Assembly (NCBI RefSeq): GCF_963576675.1
Contig: NC_088911.1
Coordinates: 81,559,256-81,623,255, forward strand
Origin: Euphorbia lathyris
Lineage: Eukaryota; Streptophyta; Magnoliopsida; Malpighiales; Euphorbiaceae
Reading direction: 5' to 3'
Length of the DNA: 64,000 bases
In this document: piece by piece, positions 8,879-21,486 of the stretch
Layout: every line of letters starts with the position of its first letter
How positions within the stretch are numbered: position 1 is the stretch's first letter
The notes under the pieces: model-generated
Database searches by the model: none
What the model was told of the DNA's origin: nothing
What the model saw: only the letters and a program-made list of their open reading frames with translations
Position numbers and translations under genes: made by a program

Positions 8879-11840
8879 AGCAGAATAAAGATTAGGGTTT
8901 TGTTCAGGACAATACCTAACCCTAGCTATGGCTATGGTTAGGTTCGATGTATTTTTATTTCAATGAAACAATAAATATTATAATCAGAAAAAGAAAATAT
9001 ATGTAAGCCTTTTTTAAAACATTGCTTTTTTTCCTTTTTGAGTTCACATTTTTGTATGCTATGAATTCAATCTATTTTGTCTCCTTTAATTACCAATTTT
9101 TGTCATTTGATTATCAAATTAAATCTTGTTTTTTTTTTCAAAAATCTACCTAGTGAAGTAATTTAATTTATTGACATAAAGGCTAAATTTCACTTTAATA
9201 TTTTATGAAAAGTATATAAATTTTATAAATTTACTCCTAACCTTTTCAAGTAAAATCAATTTTAATCATTTTTTTTTTCTTTTTTTTTCAAAAAGCTACC
9301 TAGTGAAGTAATTTAATTTATTGAAATAAAGGCTAAATTCCTCTCTAATATTTTCTGAAAAGTACATATTTGACTCTAACATATGAAATTGTATAAATTT
9401 ATTAGTAACATTTTCAAGCAAAATCAATTTTAATTCTTTTTTTCTTTCAAAAATCTACCTAGTGAAGTAATTTAATTTATTGGGATAAAAGCGAAATTTG
9501 TTACGCGCATTTTCAGAAAAATATAGATTCGACTCTAACATATGAAATGGTATATATTTACTCCTAACTATTTTAAGCAAAATCAATGTTACTTGTCCAG
9601 GGGCAGAACTCCATAGGGGGATAGTCCTTGAAATTTGTTTCAAAATAATTTTCAAGCCCACTTTGTTAAAGAGTGAAAGACATGAAGAGGGGTTGTTGTA
9701 GATGTGATAATTATTGAATTTTTTTTACTGTATTCCAGGAGTAATACACCAATCAGTCAAAATAATTGTACATACCACTTCATGGGAGATGATTTGTGTA
9801 AGGAAAAAAATGTACATGTGACATTAATTGATTTGTTAGGTGTATTACTCCTAGAGTATTCTAAATTTTTTTCTTATTATTGAGTTAGTGTCGTGTTCGT
9901 GTCATATCAAATATCGAGTTGATATGAAATGAGTCAACTCTAACTCAACTCAAAAAAATTTGTGTTATAACTATATATTAACCAAATTGGGTTAGTAATT
10001 TTGTATTGTGCTTTCGGATCATATGTAATTTTACTATGTACATATGTTAATGATGTCATTTAAAAATATAGTAGGATATAGTAATAGTTCTAAATAATTT
10101 ATGTCGTTTTTGGATTAGCAGCTTAACATATGTAATGTGTTTATAAGTCGCATGCAAAAATATGGAAGGTTCAAGCCATTTTTGCAATTAGTAATTGTAA
10201 TTTTATTACGTTTACTAATTAAATGAAATATAAACACATTAGAGAATATGATAATAATTTTAAATATTCATGACATTTTCGAGTTAGCAGGTCAACACCA
10301 ATTCAACCCTAAGATTTATGTATCACTTTTCTCTCAACTAAAAAATTACTCCTTACCTACTAAACTAAATTCAAACACTATAATTACATATCGAGTAATC
10401 GATCGCGTATAAATTTATCATTCCTATGTTATTGGTAAGATATATAGGAATAAAAGATAGAAATAAGGTCGAACTATGAAGTTTTAATTTTTTTTAAATG
10501 ACTCGTCGATGAACAACGATTGTTTCATTAAGTTGAACCTCGGCTCATCTAATGTCCTGGTTCTGCCACTACTGCTATATAATAGAAAATTTGAATGAAC
10601 TAACTTGACAATTATTAAACTGTCATATCAGACATTTCCAAACATATTAATTTGTCGATAAACTGAAGTAGTTTTGCACATTTTTGTGGTTATTATTTCT
10701 AACTATATTAGTAACATAGTAAACATTTTAGACACTTTGACAAAAAAAAAAGTGAGAGAGAGAGAGAGAGAGGTGGAATGGTTAAGAAGCAAACGGAGAA
10801 GAGAATTTGACGAAGGGAAAATCAATCAGTGACAGGTCTCACTACACTGATAAACAGGCTGAAAGAGAATGGTGGAGATCGGCAACAAGACTTCATCAGC
10901 AGCGGCAATCTGAGTGAGGCAATCGGAGTGATGGAAAATGGAGGAGGGAGATGGAGAACGTGTTTTGCGGTGAAAGAGAGTTTTTATTTGATGAGCTGTT
11001 ATAAGTGAAGGACATGTGTCAATTAGTATATGGAAGGTTCTTTTAGTGAGTTGGAGGACCGGGACCTTCCTATAAATTCCCCACCTAATATAGGATCATT
11101 ATATATGAGCAAACGGGGGGCAATCATAACTTGATACAGAGACTACATAATAACTATAAATCTAGCCATGCTTTTTGTCATTATATATGGTCAAACGATG
11201 GGTAATCATGACTCGATATAAACGTATTAAATAGAAAAAAAAAACTATGAGTTATGCTTAAATGTTAGAAGATGAAAAAAGTATTTCATTGTGGTATTAA
11301 TACCAAACCACTTCAAAAAAAAAAAAAATTCTAATGTCATTTGCCTTTATAAAAAGGGTCAAATATATGAATATCATAATTAAGTACAAAATTACAACTA
11401 AGTCATATCACTAAATTTAATTCTTAATATGTCATTATTCTCTCTATATATTATGATTTTATACCATAATTTAAAAATTATAGACTCAAATTCAGAAATT
11501 ATAAACCTTAGAAAATATATTCTAGACTTCTAATTTATAAACTCTAATCCTTGAAATATATTAAAATACTGATTTTACTAATTTGATATAATCCAAAATT
11601 ATAACTTGTCATAGTTGTAAATAGTTTTTAAAATATGAATTTTCTGGGTAATTTTCCCTTATAAAAATGTCATTAACCACATTCAATTCACTCTTAAACA
11701 AATTGATTTTTTCAATTTTTTTCTTACTATTAACTCTTCCAATTCTTTTCTTAAAAAAAACCCTTCCAAATCTTGTCTTTTGTTCTATAATATCACAAAC
11801 AATTTTTACATTTAAAAAAATAATAACTAACAATTTATAA
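8879..11840. other. Downstream spacer of unit 2
   Basis: No gene is seen. Contents, in order: 3' UTR hairpin and AATAAA at 8970-8975; the three-copy direct repeat at about 9135-9600; the inverted-repeat element at 9737-9852; AT-rich spacer with a ~46-bp deletion near 10129; GA tract at 10754-10772; the conserved block at about 10773-11007; and AT-rich DNA to the next MITE. Confidence 0.6.
10754..10772. repeat. GA microsatellite, unit 2
   Basis: Pure GA tract, 19 bp. Confidence 0.9.
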
Positions 11841-11849
11841 AAAAAAGAA

Positions 11850-12432
11850 GAGTTAAGATGCAAAAATACCCCTAACGTTTTGGGCCAGGAGCAATTTTAT
11901 CCCTGACGTCTAAAATGGTGCAATTTTTACCCCTAACGTTGGAAGTGAAGAGCAATTTTACCCCTAACGTTGGAAGTCATGAGCAATTTTACCCCTAACG
12001 TTAATAAATTGGGTCGATTTGAGAAATAATTCATCAAACTGTCTTCTCGCTCATGAATCTTGTTATCTACACTTCATATGTGTGTTATTTTATCAGTAAC
12101 AAATCACAAACATTCATTGGAATGTGAAAAAAATAAAAAAATATACTGTCTTTTTTGTACGGATTAGATAAAACAAAATTCTAAAAATCCACCGAATTTA
12201 TAAATATTAATCTCAAATTCTATTATTAAATTATAAAAAATATGAAATCCTTTTTTTAGACGAATTATTATGCAATTGGTGCAGAATAATGAATAAAAAT
12301 ATCTGTATTTTATAATAGTGTCTGAAATTGACCAAATTTATCAACGTTAGGGGTAAAATTGCACCATTTTAGACGTTAGGGGTAAAATTGCTCCTAGCCC
12401 AAAACGTTAGGGATATTTTTGCACCTTAACCT
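11850..12432. mobile_element. Mutator-like MITE, unit 3
   Basis: A 583-bp copy with perfect AAAAAAGAA duplications at 11841-11849 and 12433-12441. The right terminus reads CTTAACCT instead of CTTAACCC. Confidence 0.7.
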
Positions 12433-12441
12433 AAAAAAGAA

Positions 12442-13337
12442 TTATCATTTTTCTAAGAGCATGCCACATCATCAAAATCCCATCAAATCCAATTACCTTT
12501 TTTTTTCTTACGATTAAACTCTTCCAATTCATACCTTTTGTTCTATAATATCACTAACAATTTTTACATTTAAAAAAAATGTTCTGTTTGTAAGAGCATC
12601 ATCAAAATGGCATCTAAAATTCTCTTCTAATCTTCTTTCTGTTTCTGTTATTATATGTAATATAGATTTCCTGATTTATATAATCTGTACTTATATGTTG
12701 TTTGATAGAAATAAAAATTAAGTGCTGAAAAAATATAAAATTAAATACTGAATTTTAAATACCGAATATAAACAATTATTTGATAATACAAACACACGTG
12801 AATTACCTTAAAAAATCACATTTAAATTAAATAAGTGCTTAATTTTTAATTTAAATGATTAGATGAGTTATCAAACAAGGTATTGGCCTAAAATTTCAAT
12901 TGGGTTTAATAACCCTATGTTCTTATCTAATTGATTCAATAACCTGTCCAGTTACATTCAATATCTCCATAATCTCGTCTAATTGCATTGGATAACCCAA
13001 AAATTCAACTGTCCCGTGAACTTTCAAAATTTCCTAATTTGTTGTCTATTTATCACATTCTTTTGATACGTGACGAGCAGTTTGAGACATGACGGAGCGT
13101 GTCTTCCATTTTCAGCATGCAACAAATTTTATTAAGAATTATGAGGTTATTAGATACAATACGTGGGATCATTTGTAACTTTTAGAAATTCAGATGTTGC
13201 CCCTATACTCCAAAACTTTCCCTCCACTCTGAACTTTTTATTTGATGAGTCATATCATCGGCCCATAATAATTAAGATACTATATTTGCCATTTTATACA
13301 ACTTAGCACATGACCTGTGTATGGTAACCAAATTAGC
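12442..13337. other. Upstream region of gene copy 3
   Basis: Homologous to 2292-3197 and without a gene. The second AGAGCATGC motif has lost about 10 bp near 12596. Just before the promoter, CATCGGCCC replaces the CCTCTGCAC seen in most copies. Confidence 0.5.
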
Positions 13338-13344
13338 TATAAAT
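13338..13344 (+). promoter_or_regulatory. TATA box of gene copy 3
   Basis: TATAAAT lies 82 bp before the ATG. The one-base difference from other copies is a deleted T in the 5' UTR near 13404. Confidence 0.75.
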
Positions 13345-13419
13345 TACACCCCTCTTCTCTCTTGCCCTCTCTTCAGATTATCAAAAAAAGACATAAATTC
13401 AATTTCAAACCCTGAATCT

Positions 13420-13935
13420 ATGACTGGATATTGGTGGAATTCCAACAATCTTCCTACAAGCACGTACGCCGGCGCTCCACAAATCGCCTGTCGAATTTGT
13501 AACCAGGTTTTTGTGAGCACTGAAGCTTTTCTTCATCACATCGAAATTCACATGTCTACCGATCATGATGGTTCTTCTGTTTCTACCTCCAGAAGGATGC
13601 AGCAGCCACCACCGTCTCTTAATGCTTCCGGTGGTGGCTTGAGCCGTCTCTCCGGTCAAAGAAACAACTTCAGTTTTCCCATTCCAAATGTTTACAGTAC
13701 TATGTTTAATCCGAATCCTAATCAGTTTATTCATCCCCGGCCAGCCCCAGACATGTACTCTCCTTTTCCAACTGTGAGGAACAACTACGGGTTTGGGTCA
13801 CAAAGTTTCCCTATCCCTTTTCAGGCTCCGAGGAAATTCACCCAACCATTTCTTCAGCAGCTGGAGAAACCCTTGATCCCTATTTCTGATTCTGATTCTG
13901 AGTTTGAAGTGGTAGACTTGAACTTGAAGCTGTAG
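13420..13935 (+). CDS. Single C2H2 zinc-finger protein with EAR motif, copy 3 (intact)
   Basis: 171 residues; finger ligands C24, C27, H40 and H44 and the C-terminal DLNLKL are all present. It differs from the majority at A2T, G5W, A56T, A108P, G133P and L165V; the last makes the C-terminus VVDLNLKL and keeps the EAR core. An upstream in-frame ATG at 13321 would give 204 residues, but it lies before the TATA box and is in frame only because of the 1-nt deletion in the 5' UTR. The ATG at 13420, shared with all copies, is therefore preferred. A nuclear repressor role is inferred from the domain pair. Confidence 0.85.
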   Translation: MTGYWWNSNNLPTSTYAGAPQIACRICNQVFVSTEAFLHHIEIHMSTDHDGSSVSTSRRMQQPPPSLNASGGGLSRLSGQRNNFSFPIPNVYSTMFNPNPNQFIHPRPAPDMYSPFPTVRNNYGFGSQSFPIPFQAPRKFTQPFLQQLEKPLIPISDSDSEFEVVDLNLKL

Positions 13936-16657
13936 AGCAGTATAAAGATTAGGGTTTTGTTCAGGACAATACCTAACCCTAGCTATGGCTATGGTTAGGT
14001 TCGATGTATTTTTATTTCAATGAAACAATAAATATTATAATCAGAAAAAGAAAATATATGCAAGCCTTTTTTAAAACATTGCTTTTTTTCCTTTCTGAGT
14101 TCACAGTTTTGTATGCTATGAATTCAATCTATTTTGTCTCCTTTAATTACCAATTTTTGTCATTTGATTATCAAATTAAATCTTTTTTTTTCAAAAATCT
14201 ACCTAGTGAAGTAATTTAATTTATAGACATAAAGGCTAAATTTCACTTTAATATTTTATGAAAAGTATATAAATTTACCCCTAACCTTTTCAAGTAAAAT
14301 CAATTTTAATCCTTTTTTTTCTTTTTTTTTCAAAAAGCTACCTAGTGAAGTAATTTAATTTATTGACATAAAGGCTAAATTCCTCTCTAATATTTTCTGA
14401 AAAGTACATATTTGACTCTAACATATGAAATTGTATAAATTTATTAGTAACCTTTTCAAGCAAAATCAATTTTAATTTTTTTTTTCTTTCAAAAATCTAT
14501 CTAGTGAAGTAATTTAATTTATTGGGATAAAAGCGAAATTTGTTACGCGCATTTTCAGAAAAATATAGATTCGACTCTAACATATGAAATGATATATATT
14601 TACTCCTAACTATTTTAAGCAAAATCAATGTTACTTGTCCAGGGGCAGAACTCCATAGGGGGATAGTCCTTGAAATTTGTTTCAAAATAATTTTCAAGCC
14701 CACTTTGTCAAAGAGTGAAAGACATGAAGAGGGGTTGTTGTAGATGTGACAATTATTGAATTTTTTTTACTGTATTCCAGGAGTAATACACCAATCAGTC
14801 AAAATAATTGTACATACCACTTCATGGGAGATGATTTGTGTAAGGAAAAAAATGTACATGTGACATTAATTGATTTGTTAGGTGTATTAATCCTAGAGTA
14901 TTCTAAATTTTTTTCTTATTATTGAGTTAGTGTCGTGTTCGTGTCATATCAATTATCTAGTTGATATGAAATGAGTCAACTCTAACTCAACTCAAAAAAA
15001 TTTGTGTTATAACTATATATTAACCAAATTGGGTTAGTAATTTTGTATTGTGCTTTCGGATCATATGTAATTTTACTATGTACATATGTTAATGATGTCA
15101 TTTAAAAATATAGTAGGATATAGTAATAGTTCTAAATAATTTATGTCGGTTTTGGATTAGCAGCTTAACTATGACCATCCAAAAATCCGCTAATATATCA
15201 TTTTAGTTCGTGTAATGTATCACTTTTCTCTCAACTAAAAAATTACTCCTTACCTACTAAACTAAATTCAAACACTATAATTACATATCGAGTAATCGAT
15301 CGCGTATAAATTTATCATTCCTAGGTTGTTATTGGTAAGATATATAGGAATAAAAGATAGAAATAAGGTTTAACTATGAAGTTTTAATTTTTTTTAAATG
15401 ACTCGTCGATGAACAACGATTGTTTCATTAAGTTGAACCTCGGCTCATCTAATGTCCTGGTTCTGCCACTACTGCTATATAATAGAAAATTTGAATGAAC
15501 TAACTTGACAATTATTAAACTGTCATATCAGACATTTCCAAACATATTAATTTGTCGATAAACTGAAATAGTTTTGCACATTTTTGTGGTTATTATTTCT
15601 AACTATATTAGTAACTTAGTAAACATTTTAGACACTTTGACAAAAAAAAAAGTGAGAGAGAGAGAGAGAGGTGGAATGGTTAAGAAGCAAGCGGAGAAGA
15701 GAATTTGACGAAGGGAAAATCAACAGGTTGAAAGAGAACGGTGGAGATCGGCAACAAGACTTCATCAGCAGCGGCAATCTGAGTGAGGCAATCGGAGTAA
15801 CGAAAAATGGAGGAGGGAGATGGAGAACGTGTTTTGCCGTGAAAGAGAGGTTTTATTTGATGAGCTGTTATAAGTGAAGGACATGTGTCAATTAGTATAT
15901 GGAAGGTTCTTTTAGTGAGTTGGAGGACCAGGACCTTCCTATAAATTCCCCACCTAATATAGGATCATTATATATGATCAAACGGGGGGCAATCATAACT
16001 TGATACAGAGACTACATAATAACTATAAATCTAGCCATGCTTTTTGTCATTATATAGTCAAACGATGGGTAATCATGACTCGATATAAACGTATTAAATA
16101 GAAAAAAAAACTATGAGTTATGCTTAAATGTTAGAAGATGAAAAAAGTATTTCATTGTGGTATTAATACCAAACCACTTCAAAAAAAAAAACTCTAATGT
16201 ACAAAATTACAACTAAGTCATATCACTAAATTTAATTCTTAATATGTCATTATTCTCTCTATATATTATGATTTTATACCATAATTTAAAAATTATAGAC
16301 TCAAATTCAGAAATTATAAACCTTAGAAAATATATTCTAGACTTCTAATTTATAAACTCTAATCCTTAAAATATATTAAAAGTACTAATTTTACTAGTTT
16401 GATATAATCCAAAATTATAACTTGTCATAGTTGTAAATAGTTTTTAAAATATGAATTTTCTGGGTAATTTTCCCTTATAAAAATGTCATTAACCACATTC
16501 ACTTCACTCTTAAACAAGTTGATTTTTCCAATTTTTTTCTTACTATTAACTCTTCCAATTCTTTTCTTAAAAAAAAAATCCTTCCAAATCTTGTCTTTTG
16601 TTCTATAATATCACTAACAATTTTTACATTTAAAAAAATAATAACTAACAATTTATA
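13936..16657. other. Downstream spacer of unit 3
   Basis: No gene is seen. It holds the direct-repeat tract (about 14187-14640), the inverted-repeat element (14779-14894, with a changed right arm TTAATCCT), the GA tract (15654-15670), and the conserved block from 15671. In this copy the block has lost about 45 bp (the GTGACAGGTCTCACTACACTG part), which opens a short chance reading frame. A ~190-bp deletion is seen at about 15217 and a shorter one near 16198. Confidence 0.6.
15654..15670. repeat. GA microsatellite, unit 3
   Basis: Pure GA tract, 17 bp. Confidence 0.9.
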
Positions 16658-16666
16658 AAAAAAGAA

Positions 16667-16823
16667 GAGTTAAGATGCAAAAATACCCCTAACGTTTTGG
16701 GCCAGGAGCAATTTTATCCCTGACGTCTAAAATGGTGCAATTTTACCCCTAACGTTGGAAGTCAAGAGCAATTTTACCCCTAACATTGGAAGTCAGGAGC
16801 AATTTTACCCCTAACGTTAATAA
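16667..16823. mobile_element. Mutator-like MITE, unit 4, left arm
   Basis: The left part of the MITE, cut by an LTR-element insertion at 16824; the right part resumes at 20062. The 5' flank AAAAAAGAA is at 16658-16666. The last bases, AATAA at 16819-16823, are the target-site duplication of the inserted LTR element. Confidence 0.7.
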
Positions 16824-18427
16824 TGTCACACCCGACCCTAAACGGCATCGGGTGTGAAGGAAAGATAACACAATGATCTATGAATTTGACTCTAATTGAA
16901 AACTAATTATTACAAGTACCATAAATTGTGAGCATAATCTTATAATTGAAGGTAGGCAACAAATCCAGAAAAATGTATAATCATGTATAATCAACTATCT
17001 CATATGCTAATTCTAATTCTTTTTGAAAAATATTAGCTAAATATTGTCGTTATTAACGAATACAACACAATAAATAGATATTTTCCCATCACTATATATC
17101 TTTATATTAGGTCCGAAGAAATTAACCTAGGGCTCTGATACCAAAATGTCACACCCGACCCTAAACGGTATCGGGTGTGAAGGAAAGATAACACAACGAT
17201 ATATGAATTTGACTCATAAATTTTAACTTAGATAAAAAAATTATTTAACTATTTGGCTTGGACTTGATCATTTTATCAAGCTTCCTACGTATCCCGAACT
17301 TTTTTTTTAACCTTTCAACCGGGAATCAAAGCCACGTAGTTCTACCTATTTTAAATTATCTAGATATAGTTGGATTTTATAAGCACAAATTAAATACTTT
17401 AAATTAATATAATTAACAAACTAAAAAAAATAGTTATTAGTTTATTTATAGACTAGACCACAATCAATAATTACTTGTTCGAGCACTTTTACTTAACAAT
17501 TATTGTAGAACAATCGCATCATCGCTAACATAAATTAAACGCACACACTAACCCATATTCAGTCAGTCATCTTTAAATTAATTTTATGTAAACATCATCC
17601 TTATTCGTATTTTTATAATGCACACACTACCAAATAAGATCATACCATTAAGATATGATGCTACGCGTGTACACATGTGGTTTCGTTCAACTCAGTAGAA
17701 ATAACCGTTGATTTGATATTAGTTATGATCATAAAATAGTGAATAGCTTAGCTACCTTTTCCCCAAAATCTGAACCATTAACAATTCTATCACTGGCATT
17801 TCCTATCAAACGAATCATTCCAAACGACTTAATCAAAGTCTAACCCGACTCTGATTACTGAACAAATCACTCAAAACCAACTCAATAACGAAACAACTCT
17901 TTTTATTACGGAATCAAGAAAATGTCCCTAATCTGCAAAAAGTCGAGAAAATCAGCATAGGAGGCCATCTTCCTCATTCCTATTTTAATACGAACCCCGG
18001 GTGGACAACCCCAAAAACCAGTGCTCTCAGTTCGAAGAACTCAGACAATCACAACATATATAGGCAACTTGAAGTAAAAATCTCAGGACAAGAGAAATCA
18101 TGAACAAAAACCCATAACGAAAAGATTTTACATTTGAAAATCTTATTGCATGTATAAAATCCAACCATTAAGAGTCTGTGGAAAACCAACAGTAACCACA
18201 TACACACGAAAGAATTCAGACCTCCGCTAAACACTCCTAGAAGCAGAGATCAAAATCAGTTATTCCGTTTCCCAGAATTGAAAGTCGAAAAACCTACCAG
18301 GAAGTGTCCCAATTTGACGGAACCAAGCAGAATTTCAGAAAATCCGTTCGATAATGGTGAAAAGAATGACAGTTTGAATCGCCGGTGACTGTATAGTGAG
18401 GAAGAAAAAGATGAAAGGGGTTGTGAA

Positions 18428-19362
18428 CAATGTTATCAGAACCGGACCGGACATTAAACCGGATTGATAGCTGGGTTACGGGTCACTTGGTCGGATCGGA
18501 TGGCTCGGATTGGTCGAACCGGATGACGTAATAAATAAATAAATGATATTTATATATATTAAACATATATAGTTAATTTAAAATTATTTTTATAAATTAT
18601 ATATATCCAAAACAAATAATAAATAACTTTTGGTTTGTTAGTTTTCATCAAATTGAGACTTAAATATATAACGGATAAATGAAATTTAGAATAACTTGAA
18701 ATATATCAACGTGTAGACCAACTACCTTTTGATAGATAATTTTCTAAAGTGGTAAGAAAATGAAATAAATCCAAGGTAATAATACTTATGTTGTTTCTTA
18801 AGATGTCAAAAAAACAATTAATTTATTATTTTATGGCTCTCAAAACAATTTGAATACAATCTTTTAATTTGCTATTATTTAATAAGCACTCAACCTATAA
18901 ATAATATAATAGTGGAGGTGAAATATATAACTTGGGAAGTATTAAATCAGAGAGAAAAAAACTGCACAAAGAGAAAAAGAGAAAAATAGTGGAAAGAGTA
19001 TATCCCACATCGAAAAAAATAGACTTGAGCAAACCTATATGTGAGTATAAAAGCAAATGAGAGGATTGGGAAAGCAGGGGGAGCACTTTGGTGAGCTCCA
19101 ATGGAATTATTCTTTTGCCCTTTATTAAAGAATACCATGAGTTTTGTCTTTTATTTAAAATTTGAAATTTTTGTTTTAAAAAAAAATGTTACAGACCCGG
19201 GGTCACACCGGTTTCCGGTCGAACCGCCGGATTCCGGTTCAACCTCGGGTCACTCCGGTTTGTTGAACATTCAACAAACCGGAGAGGCTCGGACCGGTTG
19301 CCTAACTGGTTCCCGATTCAACCAGTCGAACCGGCCGGTCCGGTCCGAGTCTGATAACATTG
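18428..19362. mobile_element. hAT-like non-autonomous DNA transposon nested in the LTR
   Basis: This 935-bp segment is absent from the homologous LTRs at 1-1857 and 25360-27245. It is flanked by the 8-bp duplication GTTGTGAA (18420-18427, 19363-19370). Terminal inverted repeats start CAATGTTATCAGA and continue CGGACCGG, with about 2 mismatches in 23 bp. Subterminal regions are rich in CCGG and ACCGG motifs in both orientations. No transposase frame is seen. The 8-bp duplication favours hAT; the termini are not the commonest hAT type, so the superfamily is tentative. Confidence 0.7.
19002..19053 (+). promoter_or_regulatory. snRNA-type promoter (USE plus TATA) inside the hAT-like element
   Basis: ATCCCACATCG at 19002-19012 matches the plant upstream sequence element RTCCCACATCG of U-snRNA genes. 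TATAAAAG follows at 19046-19053 with 33 bp between, the spacing typical of RNA polymerase II snRNA promoters rather than the ~24 bp of polymerase III ones. The downstream sequence does not look like U1, U2, U4 or U5. Confidence 0.55.
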
Positions 19363-20061
19363 GTTGTGAAGAGTAGACAATGGTGAAAAGAGAAGCTTTC
19401 TCTCTCTCTCTTTCTCTCCCTTCTCCCTTCTGCGATGCCCCCCTTCTTAAATTCTAGCAACTTCCCTTCCTTATGTACACATTTCCCTCACTTAATTAAT
19501 TCTAGGACCTTCTATATCTTCCTCCCATTATTTAAATTAGAGTTAGAAAATTATTATTAGGTTTTACTAGACATGAAATTTATATTCTTTTATAAAATAT
19601 ATTATTTGATTAAATAAAAATGGTAATCTGTTAAAAAAAATGAAATAATAATGGTAGTAACTTGTAATATGAAATTATCATTAGTATATGGTAGTATAAG
19701 AAAATAAATTAAATGTATCATTAATAATATCGGATTATAAAATTTGAAAGGGTATATTTTTCTTTAATTAAAAGGAATTTCCAAAATTCTAATTTAACAT
19801 CCAATTCTTGTAATTCGTGTAATTAAACCTCATTTATTACATTTTTATACCTATTTGTTACTTATTATTTCGATTAAAAGATTAGTCTGATACTGTTATC
19901 TCGGGTCTAATCGAATTAAATGATGTTTTCGAAATGTTATTTCGAAAAATAAATCAAATTGATATGTAATTTTCTTTGATTTTAATCATATACTTAAAAT
20001 ACTATCTATTGACATCAATTTTCATAGAATAATAATAATAAAACTAGACACTGACGTGACA

Positions 20062-20490
20062 AATAAATTGGGTCGATTTGAGAAATAATTCATCAAACTG
20101 TCTTCTCGCTCATGAATCTTGTTATCTACACTTCATATGTGTGTTATTTTATCAGTAACAAATCACAAACATTCATTGGAATGTGAAAAAAATAAAAAAA
20201 TATACTGTCTTTTTTGTACGGATTAGATAAAAAAAATTCTAAAAATCCACCGAATTTATAAATATTAATCTCAAATTCTATTATTAAATTATAAAAAATA
20301 TGAAATCCTTTTTTTAGACGAATTATTATGCAATTGGTGCAGAATAATGAATAAAAATATCTGTATTTTATAATAGTGTCTGAAATTGACCCAATTTATC
20401 AACGTTAGGGGTAAAATTGCACCATTTTAGACGTTAGGGGTAAAATTGCTCCTAGCCCAAAACGTTAGGGATATTTTTGCACCTTAACCC
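20062..20490. mobile_element. Mutator-like MITE, unit 4, right part
   Basis: This is the continuation of the MITE after the LTR insertion. It ends CTTAACCC and is followed by AGAAAAGAA (20491-20499), one base different from the left flank. Confidence 0.7.
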
Positions 20491-20499
20491 AGAAAAGAA

Positions 20500-21403
20500 T
20501 TATCATTTTTCTAAGAGCATGCCACATCATCAAAATCCCATCAAATCCAATTACCTTTTTTTTTCTTACGATTAAACTCTTCCAATTCATACCTTTTGTC
20601 ATATAATATCACTAACAATTTTTACATTTAAAAAAAAATGTTCTGTTTGTGAGAGCATGCAACATCATCAAAATGGCATCTAAAATTCTCTTCTAATCTT
20701 CTTTCTGTTTCTGTTATTATATGTAATATAGATTTCATGATTTATATAATCTGTACTTATATGTTGTTTGATAGAAATAAAAATTAAGTACTGAAAAAAT
20801 ATAAAATTAAATACTGAATTTTAAATACCGAATATAAACAATTAGTTGATAATACAAACACACGTGAATTACCTTAAAAAATCACATTTAAATTAAATAA
20901 GTGCTTAATTTTTAATTTAAATGATTAGATGAGTTATCAAACAAGGTATTGGCCTAAAATTTCAATTGCGTTTAATAACCCTATGTTCTTATCTAATTGA
21001 TTCAATAACCTGTCCAGTTACATTCAATATCTCCATAATCTCGTCTAATTGCATTGGATAACCCAAAAATTCAACTGTCCCGTGAACTTTCAAAATTTCC
21101 TAATTTGTTGTCTATTTATCACATTCTTTTGATACGTGACGAGCATTTTGAGACATGACGGAGCGTGTCTTCCATTTTCAGCATGCAACAAATTTTATTA
21201 AGAATTATGAGGTTATTAGATACAATACGTGGGATCATTTGTAACTTTTAGAAATTCAGATGTTGCCCCTATACTCCAAAACTTTCCCTCCACTCTGAAC
21301 TTTTTATTTGATGAGTCATATCCTCTGCACATAATAATTAAGATACTATATCTGCCATTTTATACAACTTAGCACATGACCTGTGTATGGTAACCAAATT
21401 AGC
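20500..21403. other. Upstream region of gene copy 4
   Basis: Homologous to the other upstream regions; no gene. The ACGT-containing motifs noted for copy 1 are kept. Confidence 0.5.
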
Positions 21404-21410
21404 TATAAAT
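21404..21410 (+). promoter_or_regulatory. TATA box of gene copy 4
   Basis: TATAAAT, 83 bp before the ATG. The initiator region has CTTCTATC in place of CTTCTCTC. Confidence 0.75.
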
Positions 21411-21486
21411 TACACCCCTCTTCTATCTTGCCCTCTCTTCAGATTATCAAAAAAAGACACAAATTCAATTTTCAAACCCTGAATCT

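Larger units (their letters stand above)
16824..20061 (-). mobile_element. Deletion-derived LTR retrotransposon with nested hAT-like element
   Basis: Termini are TGTCACACCC and GACGTGACA (TG...CA, with inverted TGTCAC/GTGACA), flanked by the 5-bp repeat AATAA (16819-16823, 20062-20066). On the minus strand the 5' LTR is 17147-20061 (about 1.97 kb without the nested element). Three bases beyond its end lies TGGTATCAGAGC (complement at 17132-17143), the primer-binding site for initiator-Met tRNA. Only ~240 bp of internal DNA follows, then only the last ~70 bp of the 3' LTR (16824-16893). All protein-coding sequence is gone, so the superfamily cannot be assigned. Confidence 0.8.

Noticed and set aside
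13321..13419. N-terminal extension of copy 3
   Set aside because: It begins before the TATA box and exists only because of a one-base deletion in the 5' UTR; all other copies start at the equivalent of 13420.
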